Of a stretch of DNA of 64,000 nucleotides, positions 17,227 through 26,361 are shown piece after piece. The notes under the pieces are model-generated. The model did not search any database and was not told the origin of the DNA. It saw only the letters and a list, made by a program, of their open reading frames with translations. The stretch is from an uncultured Bacteroidota bacterium (GTDB lineage Bacteria; Bacteroidota; Bacteroidia; Flavobacteriales; Flavobacteriaceae). Location: assembly GCA_902582405.1 (NCBI GenBank), contig CACHSA010000005.1, forward strand, positions 1 to 64,000, in the 5' to 3' direction. Within the stretch, counting starts at the first letter, position 1. Each line of letters starts with the position of its first letter. The position numbers were made by a program, and so were the translations under genes.

Positions 17227-20200
17227 TTATTTATGATTGATTAACCAATTGTAAGCATTTTGAAATGCTATTACCCAAGGACTTACAGTATCATTTTTTC
17301 TATTTTCTGGATAGTGTGCCCAATTCCATGGAAACGTAGATCTTTCTAGATGAGGCATCATTACTAAGTGTCTTCCATCTTTACTGCACAGCATGGCAGT
17401 ATTAAAATCTGAACCATTAGGATTTGAAGGATATTTTCCATAATAATATTTCCCTGATATTTCATATTTTTCCTCTTCGTATGGAAAAGAAAACTTTCCC
17501 TCCCCATGCGCAGACCAAATGCCAAGGGTAGTCCCCTCAAGGTTTTTCATCATTATAGAGTTACTTTCTTTAATTCTTACTGGAGAGAATATACACTCAA
17601 ATTTACCTGAGTTGTTAAATTCCATTTTAGGTTTTTTTTCATCATTAGGGTTAATCATCCCCAATTCAATAAATAGTTGACACCCATTACATACGCCCAG
17701 AGTCAAAGTGTCACTGCGATCAAAGAAGTCAGTTATAATCTTTTTTGCGTTAGGATTGTATTTAAATGCACCTGCCCATCCTTTAGCTGAACCTAAAACA
17801 TCAGAATTAGAAAACCCACCAACTGCAACCAGAAAATGAATATCTTTTAAATTTTCTCTTCCTTCAATTATATCTGTCATATGAACATCTCTCACTTTAA
17901 ATCCACACATGTCCATTACATAGGCCATCTCCCTCTCAGAGTTACTACCTTTTTCCCTTAAAACCGCAGCATTAATGGTATATTTTTTTTTCTTTGGGTA
18001 AATACCACTAAACCCAGAAGGAAATTTAAATTTTAGTGGTTGTTTTACAATATTTTCTGCCCTTATCCTAGCAAATTTTTTCTTAGTTTGAAATTTTTCC
18101 ATTTTGGAAGAAATTTTCATCCATTTGTTTCTGTATTTAGAAATTTGAAGTTCTAATAAATGAGAGTGATTTTTTACTTTTAAAATAGGTTTTTTCACTA
18201 TACTACCTATTCTTATGCATTTGATTTTTTCTTTTTTTAATATTGATTTAATATCAAATTTTGATTGGAGTATCAATCCTATTTTTTCTGAAAAGAATAC
18301 TTTTGAAGTGTCTTGCTCTTTTAACTCATCTAAATCTATATGCATACCTATTTCTAAGCTAGAGAAACACATTTCCATGAGAGTAGTTATTAATCCTCCG
18401 GAACCAATATCGTGTCCTGATGATATTTTTTTATCATTAATTAGTTTTTGAATTATATTAAATGCCTTTTTGAAATATGAATAATCTTTTATTGTTGGTG
18501 CTTTTTTACCTATTGATTTATGAATTTGAGCAAATGCAGATCCTCCTAAATAAAAGTTGTCGTTAGACATATCAATATAATATATATCTCCTCCTTTTTC
18601 ATTTAAAACAGGAGATATGATATTAGTAATATCAGAACAGTTTCCAGCTGCGGTAATAATAACAGTTCCTGGACACAAAACATTCATTTTATCATATTTT
18701 TGTGTCATTGATAATGAATCTTTTCCGGTAGGTATGTTGATTCCTAAATTGATTGCAAAAGTTGAACATGCCTCAACTGCCTGGTAGAGTCTATGGTCTT
18801 CACCTTTATTTTTACAAGGCCACATCCAATTGGCTGACAAAGAAACACTTTCTAGTCCTTTTTCCAGAGGTGCCCAAATTATGTTTGTAAGTGATTTAGC
18901 GATTGAATTAATACTTCCAATTTTTGGATCAATTAAACCAGTAAGTGGGGAATGACCAACAGAAGTAGCAACTCCACTTTTTCCTTTATAGTCCAATGCC
19001 ATAACTCCGCAATTACTTAGTGGTAGTTGAAGTTCACCAACACATTGCTGCTGAGCAACTTTTCCTGTAACACATCTATCAACTTTATTTGTTAGCCAGT
19101 CTTTTGAGCCTACTGATTCAAGTTGAAATATTTTTTCAATGTTTTCTTCAATTTTATTTTTATCATAAACAATTTCTTTAAAGGTATCATTACTCGTTTG
19201 ATCTTTAATTATAGTTTTTGGAGAATTGCCAATTAAGTCTCCTATCTTCATATTTAAAGGAGTATCGTTGTTTTTTTTTGAAAAAAAAGAAAAATTATTG
19301 TCTCCGGTAACTTCTCCTACAACATAAAAAGGCGCCCTTTCTCTTTTTGCAATTTTTGATGCTAATTCTATATCTTTTGAAGAAATTATAAGACCCATTC
19401 TCTCTTGAGATTCATTCCCGATAATTTCCTTGTAAGAAAGTGTTGAGTCTCCGATAGGTAAATTATCAATATTTACTTTACCACCACATTCTTCAAGTAG
19501 TTCAGATAGGCAGTTAAGATGTCCTCCAGCTCCATGATCATGAATAGAAACTATTGGGTTATTTGAGCTTTCAACCATTGACCTAATTGCATTTGAAGCT
19601 CTTTTTTGCATTTCTGGATTAGACCTCTGAACTGCATTTAGTTCAAGTTGTGTTTTAAATTTTCCAGTATCTGATGAAGATACTGCAGCTCCACCCATAC
19701 CTATCCTGTAATTGTCACCACCAATAATTACAACTTTATCACCTTTTTTAGGTTTAAATTTTTTTGACTGATCGGATTTACCGAACCCAATCCCTCCAGC
19801 TAGCATAATTACTTTATCGTATCCATAAAAAGTCATATTCTCTTTATGCTCGAAAGTTAAAATAGATCCATTGATTAAAGGTTGACCAAATTTGTTACCA
19901 AAATCAGAAGCTCCATTAGAAGCTTTGGTTAAAATTTCCCTTGGAGACTGATAAAGCCATTTTCTTTTAAATATTGAATTAAACAAATTTTTATGCTGTA
20001 ATCCAGTGTAGGAGGTCATATATACAGCACTTCCAGACAGAGGTAAGGAACCTCTTCCCCCAGCCAATCTATCCCTAATTTCACCTCCACTCCCAGTTGC
20101 TGAGCCATTAAATGCTTCGACAGTTGTGGGAAAATTATGTGTTTCTGCTTTTATTGAAATAACTGATTTAAAGGGTTTCTTTACATATTCACTTGGTGAG

Positions 20201-20880
20201 TTTCCTTTTGAAGGTGCAAATTGTTCTATTTTAGGTCCTTCTATAAAAGCAACGTTATCTTTATATGCCGAAATAATTGTATTGGGATTAATTCTAGACG
20301 TTTTCTTTATCATTTCAAATAAACTTAATTTTTTGACCTTATCATCTATCGAAAACTGACCATTAAATATTTTGTGCCTGCAGTGCTCAGAATTGACCTG
20401 TGAAAAACCAAAAACCTCAGAATCTGTTAGTTTCCTTTTCAGTTTCTTAGAAAGACCCTCTAAATATTCTATTTCTTCTACACTAAGTGCAAGGCCCTCC
20501 TCAATATTAAAAAGATTGATATCACTAATTTCCTTTATTTTTTCTGGAGCTATGCTATTTTCAAAAATATTTTGATCAAGTTTTTCATATTTTTTAAATA
20601 GCATTGGATCAAAATTTTTATTGTGCTGAAAACTAAAAAACTCTTCAATTCTTAAAATTTTTTCAATTCCCATTATTCTGGTAATTTCAACAGCATTAGT
20701 ACTCCAGGGTGACACCATCGAAGATTTTGGGCCGTAAAAAATTCCTTTAATTTCAAACACTTCAATTTTAGGTTCATTATTGAACAACCAGCGAAGTTTA
20801 TCTAAATCATATGTTTGGAGTTTTGAAGTTGATTGAACTACATATACCTTTTTTTTCTTATTACCGAAAAATTCAATCAT
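17227..20880 (-). CDS. purL: Phosphoribosylformylglycinamidine synthase (FGAR amidotransferase)
   Basis: This enzyme catalyses the glutamine- and ATP-dependent conversion of FGAR to FGAM in purine synthesis. The 1,217 residues match the large single-chain type: a PurS-like N-terminus (1-140), a linker with SQVNSEHCRHK (about 161-171), two AIRS-like synthase halves with AETHNFPTTVEAFNG (about 245-259) and HDHGAGGHL (about 455), and a C-terminal class I glutaminase with nucleophile Cys in GVCNGCQLF and His in MPHLERST near the end. It stands alone, 35 bases before the ligase gene on the same strand. A TAnnTTTG box lies 17 bases upstream of its ATG. Confidence 0.97.
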   Translation of the reverse strand: MIEFFGNKKKKVYVVQSTSKLQTYDLDKLRWLFNNEPKIEVFEIKGIFYGPKSSMVSPWSTNAVEITRIMGIEKILRIEEFFSFQHNKNFDPMLFKKYEKLDQNIFENSIAPEKIKEISDINLFNIEEGLALSVEEIEYLEGLSKKLKRKLTDSEVFGFSQVNSEHCRHKIFNGQFSIDDKVKKLSLFEMIKKTSRINPNTIISAYKDNVAFIEGPKIEQFAPSKGNSPSEYVKKPFKSVISIKAETHNFPTTVEAFNGSATGSGGEIRDRLAGGRGSLPLSGSAVYMTSYTGLQHKNLFNSIFKRKWLYQSPREILTKASNGASDFGNKFGQPLINGSILTFEHKENMTFYGYDKVIMLAGGIGFGKSDQSKKFKPKKGDKVVIIGGDNYRIGMGGAAVSSSDTGKFKTQLELNAVQRSNPEMQKRASNAIRSMVESSNNPIVSIHDHGAGGHLNCLSELLEECGGKVNIDNLPIGDSTLSYKEIIGNESQERMGLIISSKDIELASKIAKRERAPFYVVGEVTGDNNFSFFSKKNNDTPLNMKIGDLIGNSPKTIIKDQTSNDTFKEIVYDKNKIEENIEKIFQLESVGSKDWLTNKVDRCVTGKVAQQQCVGELQLPLSNCGVMALDYKGKSGVATSVGHSPLTGLIDPKIGSINSIAKSLTNIIWAPLEKGLESVSLSANWMWPCKNKGEDHRLYQAVEACSTFAINLGINIPTGKDSLSMTQKYDKMNVLCPGTVIITAAGNCSDITNIISPVLNEKGGDIYYIDMSNDNFYLGGSAFAQIHKSIGKKAPTIKDYSYFKKAFNIIQKLINDKKISSGHDIGSGGLITTLMEMCFSSLEIGMHIDLDELKEQDTSKVFFSEKIGLILQSKFDIKSILKKEKIKCIRIGSIVKKPILKVKNHSHLLELQISKYRNKWMKISSKMEKFQTKKKFARIRAENIVKQPLKFKFPSGFSGIYPKKKKYTINAAVLREKGSNSEREMAYVMDMCGFKVRDVHMTDIIEGRENLKDIHFLVAVGGFSNSDVLGSAKGWAGAFKYNPNAKKIITDFFDRSDTLTLGVCNGCQLFIELGMINPNDEKKPKMEFNNSGKFECIFSPVRIKESNSIMMKNLEGTTLGIWSAHGEGKFSFPYEEEKYEISGKYYYGKYPSNPNGSDFNTAMLCSKDGRHLVMMPHLERSTFPWNWAHYPENRKNDTVSPWVIAFQNAYNWLINHK

Positions 20881-20897
20881 TAAATTTTGTTTACAAC

Positions 20898-20905
20898 CAA
20901 AAATA
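20898..20905 (-). promoter_or_regulatory. Candidate -7 promoter box of purL
   Basis: On the minus strand this reads TATTTTTG, matching the Bacteroidota TAnnTTTG box, with the ATG of purL 17 bases downstream. No clear -33 TTG was found at the expected distance. Confidence 0.4.
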
Positions 20906-20975
20906 CATTTTATCTAATTTATTTTAGCTCATGAAGGGGACTAAATAATTTTTTTTCTCTTATGGTTATTCACAT

Positions 20976-22802
20976 TTATTTTTGAAATGTTTGCATTTCC
21001 ACAAGTTGTTTATATTTACCATTAATTGATATTAGCTTTTTATGCGTACCAGTTTGAATTATTGTTCCATTTTCCATAACAACTATCAAATCAGCCTTTT
21101 GAATTGTATTTAGTCTGTGTGCAACAATAATAGTAGTTCTATTTTTGGATAACTTTTCAATAGCATCTTGTACCATTTTTTCAGAGACTGAATCAAGAGA
21201 AGAGGTAGCCTCATCCATTAATAAAATTTGGGGGTCTTTTAGAACTGCTCTAGCAATTGAAATTCTCTGTTTTTGCCCACCTGATAGTTTTCCTCCACCG
21301 TCACCAATATTAGTATTATATTTTTCTTTTAGTTTTACAATGAAGTTGTGGGCGTTTGATGTTTTAGCTGCAGATATTATTTCATCAAAATTATGTTTTT
21401 CTTTGCCCAAACTGATATTATTGATTACTGTGTCATTGAATAAAACTGGTTCTTGGGTAACAAGTCCAATAGAATTACGTAAAGACTGTTTGCTTATTTT
21501 TTTTATGTTTACTCCATCGATTAAAATTTCACCACTTTCAACATCATAAAATCTATTTAATAAATTTATTAATGTTGTTTTACCACTTCCTGACTCACCC
21601 ACAATAGCAACTTTACTACCTTTTTTTATTTTTAGTTCAATTTTGTTGATAACCTTTTTTTCACCAAACGAAAATGAAATATTTTTTAAATGTATTTCGT
21701 TTTTAAGTTGGTCTAATTCAATGTTAGAGGTTTTATCAGAAATATAATTAGGAGCATTCATTAAACTTAGAATTCTCTCAGCAGCAGAATTACCTTTACT
21801 AATGGCATAAGATGCTTTACTTATCGCTTTTGCAGGAGTAAGTATATTGTAGGCTAAAAGCATAAAAGACATAAAAACAGATGCCTGTAGTGTATTTTCT
21901 ATTAATACTAGTTTACCACCGTACCATAATAGAAAACCAATAACAATGATACCTAAAAATTCACTCAAAGGAGAGGCCAAGTTTTGCCTGTTTATTAAAT
22001 TATTATTGAAATAAAAAAATCTGTCTGTAGAATTCGAGAATTTGTTAAAAAATTGTTTTTCCGCAAAAAATGCCTTAATAATATTTAAACCACTTAAAGT
22101 TTCTTCTACAATTGAAAGAAACTCTCCCTGTTCTTTTTGAACTCGATCTGAACGTTTTTTTAAAGATTTTCCAATGATGGATATTAATAACCCTGATGCT
22201 GGGATAAAAGCTAGAGCAAACAATGTCAGATCAATATTAACTTTAATCATCATTATCAGAGTAAAAATGATTGTCAAGGGCTCCCTAACTAATACTTCTA
22301 AAATAGATAAGAAAGAAGTCTGAATTTCTAAAACATCTGCAGATAGTTTTGAAATTATATCCCCTTTTTTTCTTTTTTTAAAGTAGCCTATTGGTAACTC
22401 TAAGATCTTTGAATAAAGATCATTTCTTAAATCTTTTAAAACTCCATTTCTTAAGAATGTTATGAAGAAAAGAGCAAGGTAATTGAATAAATTTTTCAGA
22501 AAAAATAAACTAAGGATTAAGAAAATGGAAAAAATTAGTGCATCCAAGGGGTTTTCATCTAGTGCAATATTTAATTCATAATTAATCGTATTTGTTAAAT
22601 AATTTTCTATTGAAGAAAATCCTTGGTAAACAGGCCTAGTTGTAATCTTTGGTGTTGTTCCGAAAAGAATATTTAGCATTGGTATCATCGAAACAAACGA
22701 TAAGGCGCTAAAGAAAGCATAGAGAATATTAAAGAAAACATTTAGAAAAATATATGATTTATAAGGAATCGCATATTTTAAAATTTCTTTAAAGTATTTC
22801 AT
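20976..22802 (-). CDS. ABC transporter, fused permease/ATPase (MsbA-like exporter)
   Basis: This 608-residue half-transporter has an N-terminal six-helix ABC exporter domain (about 1-330) and a nucleotide-binding domain (about 360-605). The latter has Walker A GESGSGKTTL, Q-loop VTQEPVLF, signature LSGGQKQR, Walker B ILLMDEATSSLD and switch VAHRL. Such proteins homodimerise and export lipids, lipid A precursors, drugs or peptides. Its start directly abuts the stop of the phosphohexomutase gene and the upstream glycosyltransferase overlaps that gene, suggesting one operon for envelope glycan or glycolipid assembly. The actual cargo cannot be read from the sequence. Confidence 0.93.
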   Translation of the reverse strand: MKYFKEILKYAIPYKSYIFLNVFFNILYAFFSALSFVSMIPMLNILFGTTPKITTRPVYQGFSSIENYLTNTINYELNIALDENPLDALIFSIFLILSLFFLKNLFNYLALFFITFLRNGVLKDLRNDLYSKILELPIGYFKKRKKGDIISKLSADVLEIQTSFLSILEVLVREPLTIIFTLIMMIKVNIDLTLFALAFIPASGLLISIIGKSLKKRSDRVQKEQGEFLSIVEETLSGLNIIKAFFAEKQFFNKFSNSTDRFFYFNNNLINRQNLASPLSEFLGIIVIGFLLWYGGKLVLIENTLQASVFMSFMLLAYNILTPAKAISKASYAISKGNSAAERILSLMNAPNYISDKTSNIELDQLKNEIHLKNISFSFGEKKVINKIELKIKKGSKVAIVGESGSGKTTLINLLNRFYDVESGEILIDGVNIKKISKQSLRNSIGLVTQEPVLFNDTVINNISLGKEKHNFDEIISAAKTSNAHNFIVKLKEKYNTNIGDGGGKLSGGQKQRISIARAVLKDPQILLMDEATSSLDSVSEKMVQDAIEKLSKNRTTIIVAHRLNTIQKADLIVVMENGTIIQTGTHKKLISINGKYKQLVEMQTFQK

Positions 22803-24491
22803 TTAACTAAAATGTTTTATTATTTGTTTTGCTCTTTTTTCTAAATTATTCGATTCTTTCTTCAATCCAAAAGTCTGTTTAAATTTAGAATATAAATTAA
22901 TGTAAAATTTTATTTTGGGCTCTGTGCCACTCGGCCTTATTGAGATTCTTGAATTATCTTCTAAGTAATAAATAATTAAATTAGTTTTTGGTAAATCTAA
23001 TTTTTCTGTTTTTCCAGTTTTAAAATACGACAAACCTGTTTTATAATCATCAATTTTTGAGATATTTGTACCGGCAACTTTTTTGGGAGGATTTAATCTT
23101 AAAGATTCAATTTGTTTTTTAATTTCAGCAGTCCCTTTTTCCCCTTTTTTTGTTATGGTATGAAGATGATCATAGTAAAATCCAAACTCTTTGTAAATCT
23201 CTATAAGATAACTAATAACAGTGTGCCCTTTTGATTTTAAAAAAGAAAACATATCACAAAAAAGGAGACTTGTGCCTGCGGCATCCTTATCTCTGACCTC
23301 ATTTCCATATAAAAAACCAAAACTTTCTTCACCACCGCATAAAAATTTTTTATTCTTTTCTTTTTCAATAATGTCCGCAATCCATTTAAAACCAGTATGA
23401 CATACTTTGAATTCAATATTGTTTTTTCTTGCTATTTTTTCAAATAGTGGTGTAGATACCAATGTAGTTGATACGAAAAAATCTTCATTTTTGATTTCTT
23501 TTCTTTCTATTAAAAATGAAAATAATAATACCATCAATTGATTTCCATTTAACAAGATCCAATTCCTTTTAAAATCCCTTACTCCAACTCCAAGTCTGTC
23601 AGCATCGGGATCAGTTGTAATGATAAGTTCTCCATTAATTTTATCAGCTAATATAATAGTCTGTTCAAAGGCACTTTTATCTTCTGGATTAGATGAATTT
23701 GTATTTAAAAAATTTTCATCAACAAAACACTGATTCTCGACCAAATTAATATCCTTATATCCTGCTTCATTTAGTAACGGAGGGACACTCTTTATCCCAG
23801 TCCCATGGAGTGAAGAATAAACTATTTTTAAATTTTTTCTATTATTTTTTTTCAAAACACTTTTTGAAATAATCTTTTGGAAATAAATTTTGTCAATGTC
23901 GTTATCTATTATCTTTACATTACTATTCTTATTGTCCCATTTTATTTCGTTAAAATTTAATTCTTTAATTGACTCCGATATTTTTTTATCATCGGGAGGA
24001 ACAATTTGCCCCCCAAATCTGTTATAAACCTTATATCCATTGTACTCTGGAGGGTTGTGAGAAGCTGTTATCATGATTCCACCGTCAGCATTGAAATGTC
24101 TGATTGAAAAGGAAAGTAAGGGGGTTGGTCTAACATCATCAAAGATTAAAACATTAAAATGATTTGCAGAAAAAACTTTCGCTACTTCATTTGAAAAAAA
24201 CTTACTATTTTTTCGATTATCGTACGCGATAATTATCGTTTTATTTTTTTTTTTAGAATTTTTATTTAGATAATTTGCTATTCCTTGAGTGAATTTGGAT
24301 ATGGTATATTTATTAACCCTATTGCTTCCCACTCCCATAAGTCCTCTAATACCACCAGTACCGAATTCAAGATCAGAATGGAATCTCTCATTTAATTCAT
24401 CTCCATTCTCTTCAAGTTCAATTACCCTATTGATTGTCTCCTTATCGAATGGTTTATTTTTCCAAATACTTATCTTATCTGCTATTTTCAT
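22803..24491 (-). CDS. Phosphoglucomutase/phosphomannomutase family protein
   Basis: This 562-residue alpha-D-phosphohexomutase interconverts 1- and 6-phosphates of glucose or mannose. The four family signatures are present in order: serine loop TASHNPPEYNGYKVY, metal loop DPDADRLG, sugar loop GEESFGF and phosphate loop RPSGTEPKIKFY near the C-terminus. I place the start at ATG 24491 (MKIADK). A longer frame to 24545 would overlap the glycosyltransferase by 71 bases and adds an uncharacteristic leader, whereas 24491 leaves a 17-base overlap typical of coupling. It probably supplies sugar phosphates for the adjacent glycosyltransferase and exporter group or for storage; glucose versus mannose preference is unknown. 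Confidence 0.92.
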   Translation of the reverse strand: MKIADKISIWKNKPFDKETINRVIELEENGDELNERFHSDLEFGTGGIRGLMGVGSNRVNKYTISKFTQGIANYLNKNSKKKNKTIIIAYDNRKNSKFFSNEVAKVFSANHFNVLIFDDVRPTPLLSFSIRHFNADGGIMITASHNPPEYNGYKVYNRFGGQIVPPDDKKISESIKELNFNEIKWDNKNSNVKIIDNDIDKIYFQKIISKSVLKKNNRKNLKIVYSSLHGTGIKSVPPLLNEAGYKDINLVENQCFVDENFLNTNSSNPEDKSAFEQTIILADKINGELIITTDPDADRLGVGVRDFKRNWILLNGNQLMVLLFSFLIERKEIKNEDFFVSTTLVSTPLFEKIARKNNIEFKVCHTGFKWIADIIEKEKNKKFLCGGEESFGFLYGNEVRDKDAAGTSLLFCDMFSFLKSKGHTVISYLIEIYKEFGFYYDHLHTITKKGEKGTAEIKKQIESLRLNPPKKVAGTNISKIDDYKTGLSYFKTGKTEKLDLPKTNLIIYYLEDNSRISIRPSGTEPKIKFYINLYSKFKQTFGLKKESNNLEKRAKQIIKHFS

Positions 24492-25437
24492 CTGTATTAA
24501 TTGACTCCGATATGGAATATTGATTGCTATTTTTATGCCTACCATTAATCAGTTCGCCGAGAAAACCAGCTACAAAAAGTTGCCCTCCTAAAATCATTGT
24601 GGCTAAAGCAATGTAAAATTCTGGTCTTTGTGCAATCATTCTACTGTCCTTATTTAAAAACAATTTATCAAAACCTATGTATGCTGAAAAAAATAGTCCA
24701 ATAAAAACAAGGATTATTCCCCATAAGCCAAAAAAATGCATTGGTCTCCTTCCAAATTTTTTTAAAAAAATTAAAGTTATCAAATCTAATAAACCATTAA
24801 TAAACCTACTAAAACCAAATTTTGAATATCCAAATTTTCTTTTTTGATGTTTGACAACCTGCTCACCTATCCTAGTAAAACCTTTATTAGCAGCAAGCAA
24901 AGGGATATATCTGTGCATCTCGCCATATAACTCTATTGATTTGATAACCTCTTTTTTATATGCTTTCAAGCCTGAATTGAAATCGTTTAAATTTATACCA
25001 GATGCTTTTCTCGCGGCAAAGTTGAATATTTTTGAGGGAATATTTTTAAAAATTAAGGAGTCATATCTTCTTTTTTTCCATCCTGAAATTATATCTAATT
25101 CTTCATTAATAATTCTATTGTAGAGATTGGGAATTTCATCAGGACTATCTTGTAAATCAGCATCTAATGTAATTATCACTTCACCTTTTGACAAACTAAA
25201 ACCTGCGTGTAATGCTTGAGATTTACCAAAATTTCTAGAAAACCTAATTGCAATAGTTTGTTCGTCTTCTTTTGTAATTGTTTTAATTTTTGACCAAGAA
25301 TCATCATTACTACCGTCGTCTATGATTAAGATTTCGTAAATAATATTCATTCTTTTTACAACTTTTGAAATCCATACGTGCAGCTCATTTAAGGATTCAC
25401 TTTCATTAAAAGCAGGAATAATTATACTAAGATTCAT
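24475..25437 (-). CDS. GT2-family glycosyltransferase (membrane, DPM/GtrB-like)
   Basis: This 320-residue protein opens with the GT-A fold start LSIIIPAFNESESLNEL. It then has LIIDDGSNDDSW and the DxD-type motif DADLQDSPDE, as in dolichyl-phosphate-mannose or polyprenyl-phosphate sugar synthases. Two C-terminal hydrophobic segments (about 228-252 and 275-300) fit the membrane anchor of the GtrB branch. It would transfer a sugar from a nucleotide donor to a polyprenyl phosphate at the inner membrane. The 3' end overlaps the phosphohexomutase gene by 17 bases, and a DUF4199 gene lies 37 bases upstream. Donor sugar is unknown. Confidence 0.92.
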   Translation of the reverse strand: MNLSIIIPAFNESESLNELHVWISKVVKRMNIIYEILIIDDGSNDDSWSKIKTITKEDEQTIAIRFSRNFGKSQALHAGFSLSKGEVIITLDADLQDSPDEIPNLYNRIINEELDIISGWKKRRYDSLIFKNIPSKIFNFAARKASGINLNDFNSGLKAYKKEVIKSIELYGEMHRYIPLLAANKGFTRIGEQVVKHQKRKFGYSKFGFSRFINGLLDLITLIFLKKFGRRPMHFFGLWGIILVFIGLFFSAYIGFDKLFLNKDSRMIAQRPEFYIALATMILGGQLFVAGFLGELINGRHKNSNQYSISESINTDENSR

Positions 25438-25474
25438 TATATGTAATGATTTATGTTAAGTTACAAATAACCAA

Positions 25475-25996
25475 TCACCTTGATTTTTTAAAAATTAGGC
25501 CCAATACCAGTGAGGAGAAAAAACCACTTATCAATGAAAAAATAATTAGTACAGTAACTATTGTAAATGGGGTGGAAAATTTTTCTTGAAAAGATAGAAT
25601 TTGGTCAAGTTGATCGTCAGAAATTTCTGGATTTTGCTCTAAAATTTTCATTTCAGTAACCTCAAGAGATTTGGCTAATGTCTCTGGGTCTAAAAAATTT
25701 AAAAGTATAAAAGTATATATGGAAACATATAGAGCACTAATTAAAAAAATTCCCATTCCTAATTTTATAGAATCACCAAGAGATAAAAACCCTTTACTAG
25801 TTTTTCTGTAGTCTAAAAGGGCCATAATTAAAACGATGATTGAAATCCCATAATTAACTAAGTTTATGCTGTTCTCCTGTGCGTAGTGAAGATCAAGGAA
25901 AAATATCATTAATGCAAATACAATTGATATAAGCCCTAAGATAGAACCGTAATGTAGTATAAAATCTCTAACAGATTTCCTAGTTTTAATAAACAT
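25475..25996 (-). CDS. DUF4199-like membrane protein
   Basis: This 173-residue protein has about four hydrophobic segments (roughly 16-33, 42-60, 80-101 and 136-165), with a hydrophilic loop containing SLEVTEMKILEQNPEISDDQ between the last two. The opening FILHYGSILGLISI and this topology resemble DUF4199, a Bacteroidota membrane family of unknown function often found upstream of a GT2 glycosyltransferase as here. No catalytic motif is seen. It probably heads the glycosyltransferase, mutase and exporter unit; a helper role in glycolipid processing would be speculation. Confidence 0.75.
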   Translation of the reverse strand: MFIKTRKSVRDFILHYGSILGLISIVFALMIFFLDLHYAQENSINLVNYGISIIVLIMALLDYRKTSKGFLSLGDSIKLGMGIFLISALYVSIYTFILLNFLDPETLAKSLEVTEMKILEQNPEISDDQLDQILSFQEKFSTPFTIVTVLIIFSLISGFFSSLVLGLIFKKSR

Positions 25997-26010
25997 GAAT
26001 TAATTTTTTG

Positions 26011-26042
26011 TTGTATAAATTTAGAAAAAACAATTACATTTG
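26011..26042 (+). promoter_or_regulatory. Candidate promoter of rpmE2
   Basis: A TTG (26011-26013) is followed after 21 bases by TACATTTG (26035-26042), matching the Bacteroidota -33/-7 pattern. The start codon of the L31 gene is 22 bases downstream. Confidence 0.6.
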
Positions 26043-26064
26043 TTTGAATTTTAATAAATAAAGA

Positions 26065-26331
26065 ATGAAAAAGGATATTCACCCAGAAAACTACAGATTA
26101 GTAGCATTCAAAGATATGTCCAATAGTGATGTGTTTATCACAAAATCTACTGCTCCTTCTAAAGAAAATATAAAAGTTGACGGTGTTGAGTATCCGTTAG
26201 TCAAGCTGGAGATCTCAAGAACCTCCCACCCGTATTACACAGGAAAGTCGAACCTTGTAGACACTGCTGGAAGAATCGATAAGTTTAAAACAAAATATGG
26301 TAAAAAGCAAACTCAAACTAAGAGTGAATAA
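26065..26331 (+). CDS. rpmE2: 50S ribosomal protein L31, type B
   Basis: This 88-residue protein of the large ribosomal subunit starts MKKDIHPENYRLVAFKDMS and contains the L31 element SRTSHPYYTGK. It has no cysteine at all, so it is the zinc-independent (C-minus, type B) form. The gene has its own promoter and is followed after 30 bases by mtaB on the same strand. The C-terminal tail is Lys/Gln/Thr-rich. The assignment is firm. Confidence 0.95.
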   Translation: MKKDIHPENYRLVAFKDMSNSDVFITKSTAPSKENIKVDGVEYPLVKLEISRTSHPYYTGKSNLVDTAGRIDKFKTKYGKKQTQTKSE

Positions 26332-26361
26332 AATTCTATAACTATTTTTTAATTTTTTGTT

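Noticed and set aside
24492-24545. Upstream extension of the phosphohexomutase gene
   Set aside because: It would overlap the glycosyltransferase by 71 bases, and the added residues do not resemble the family N-terminus; ATG 24491 is a better start.
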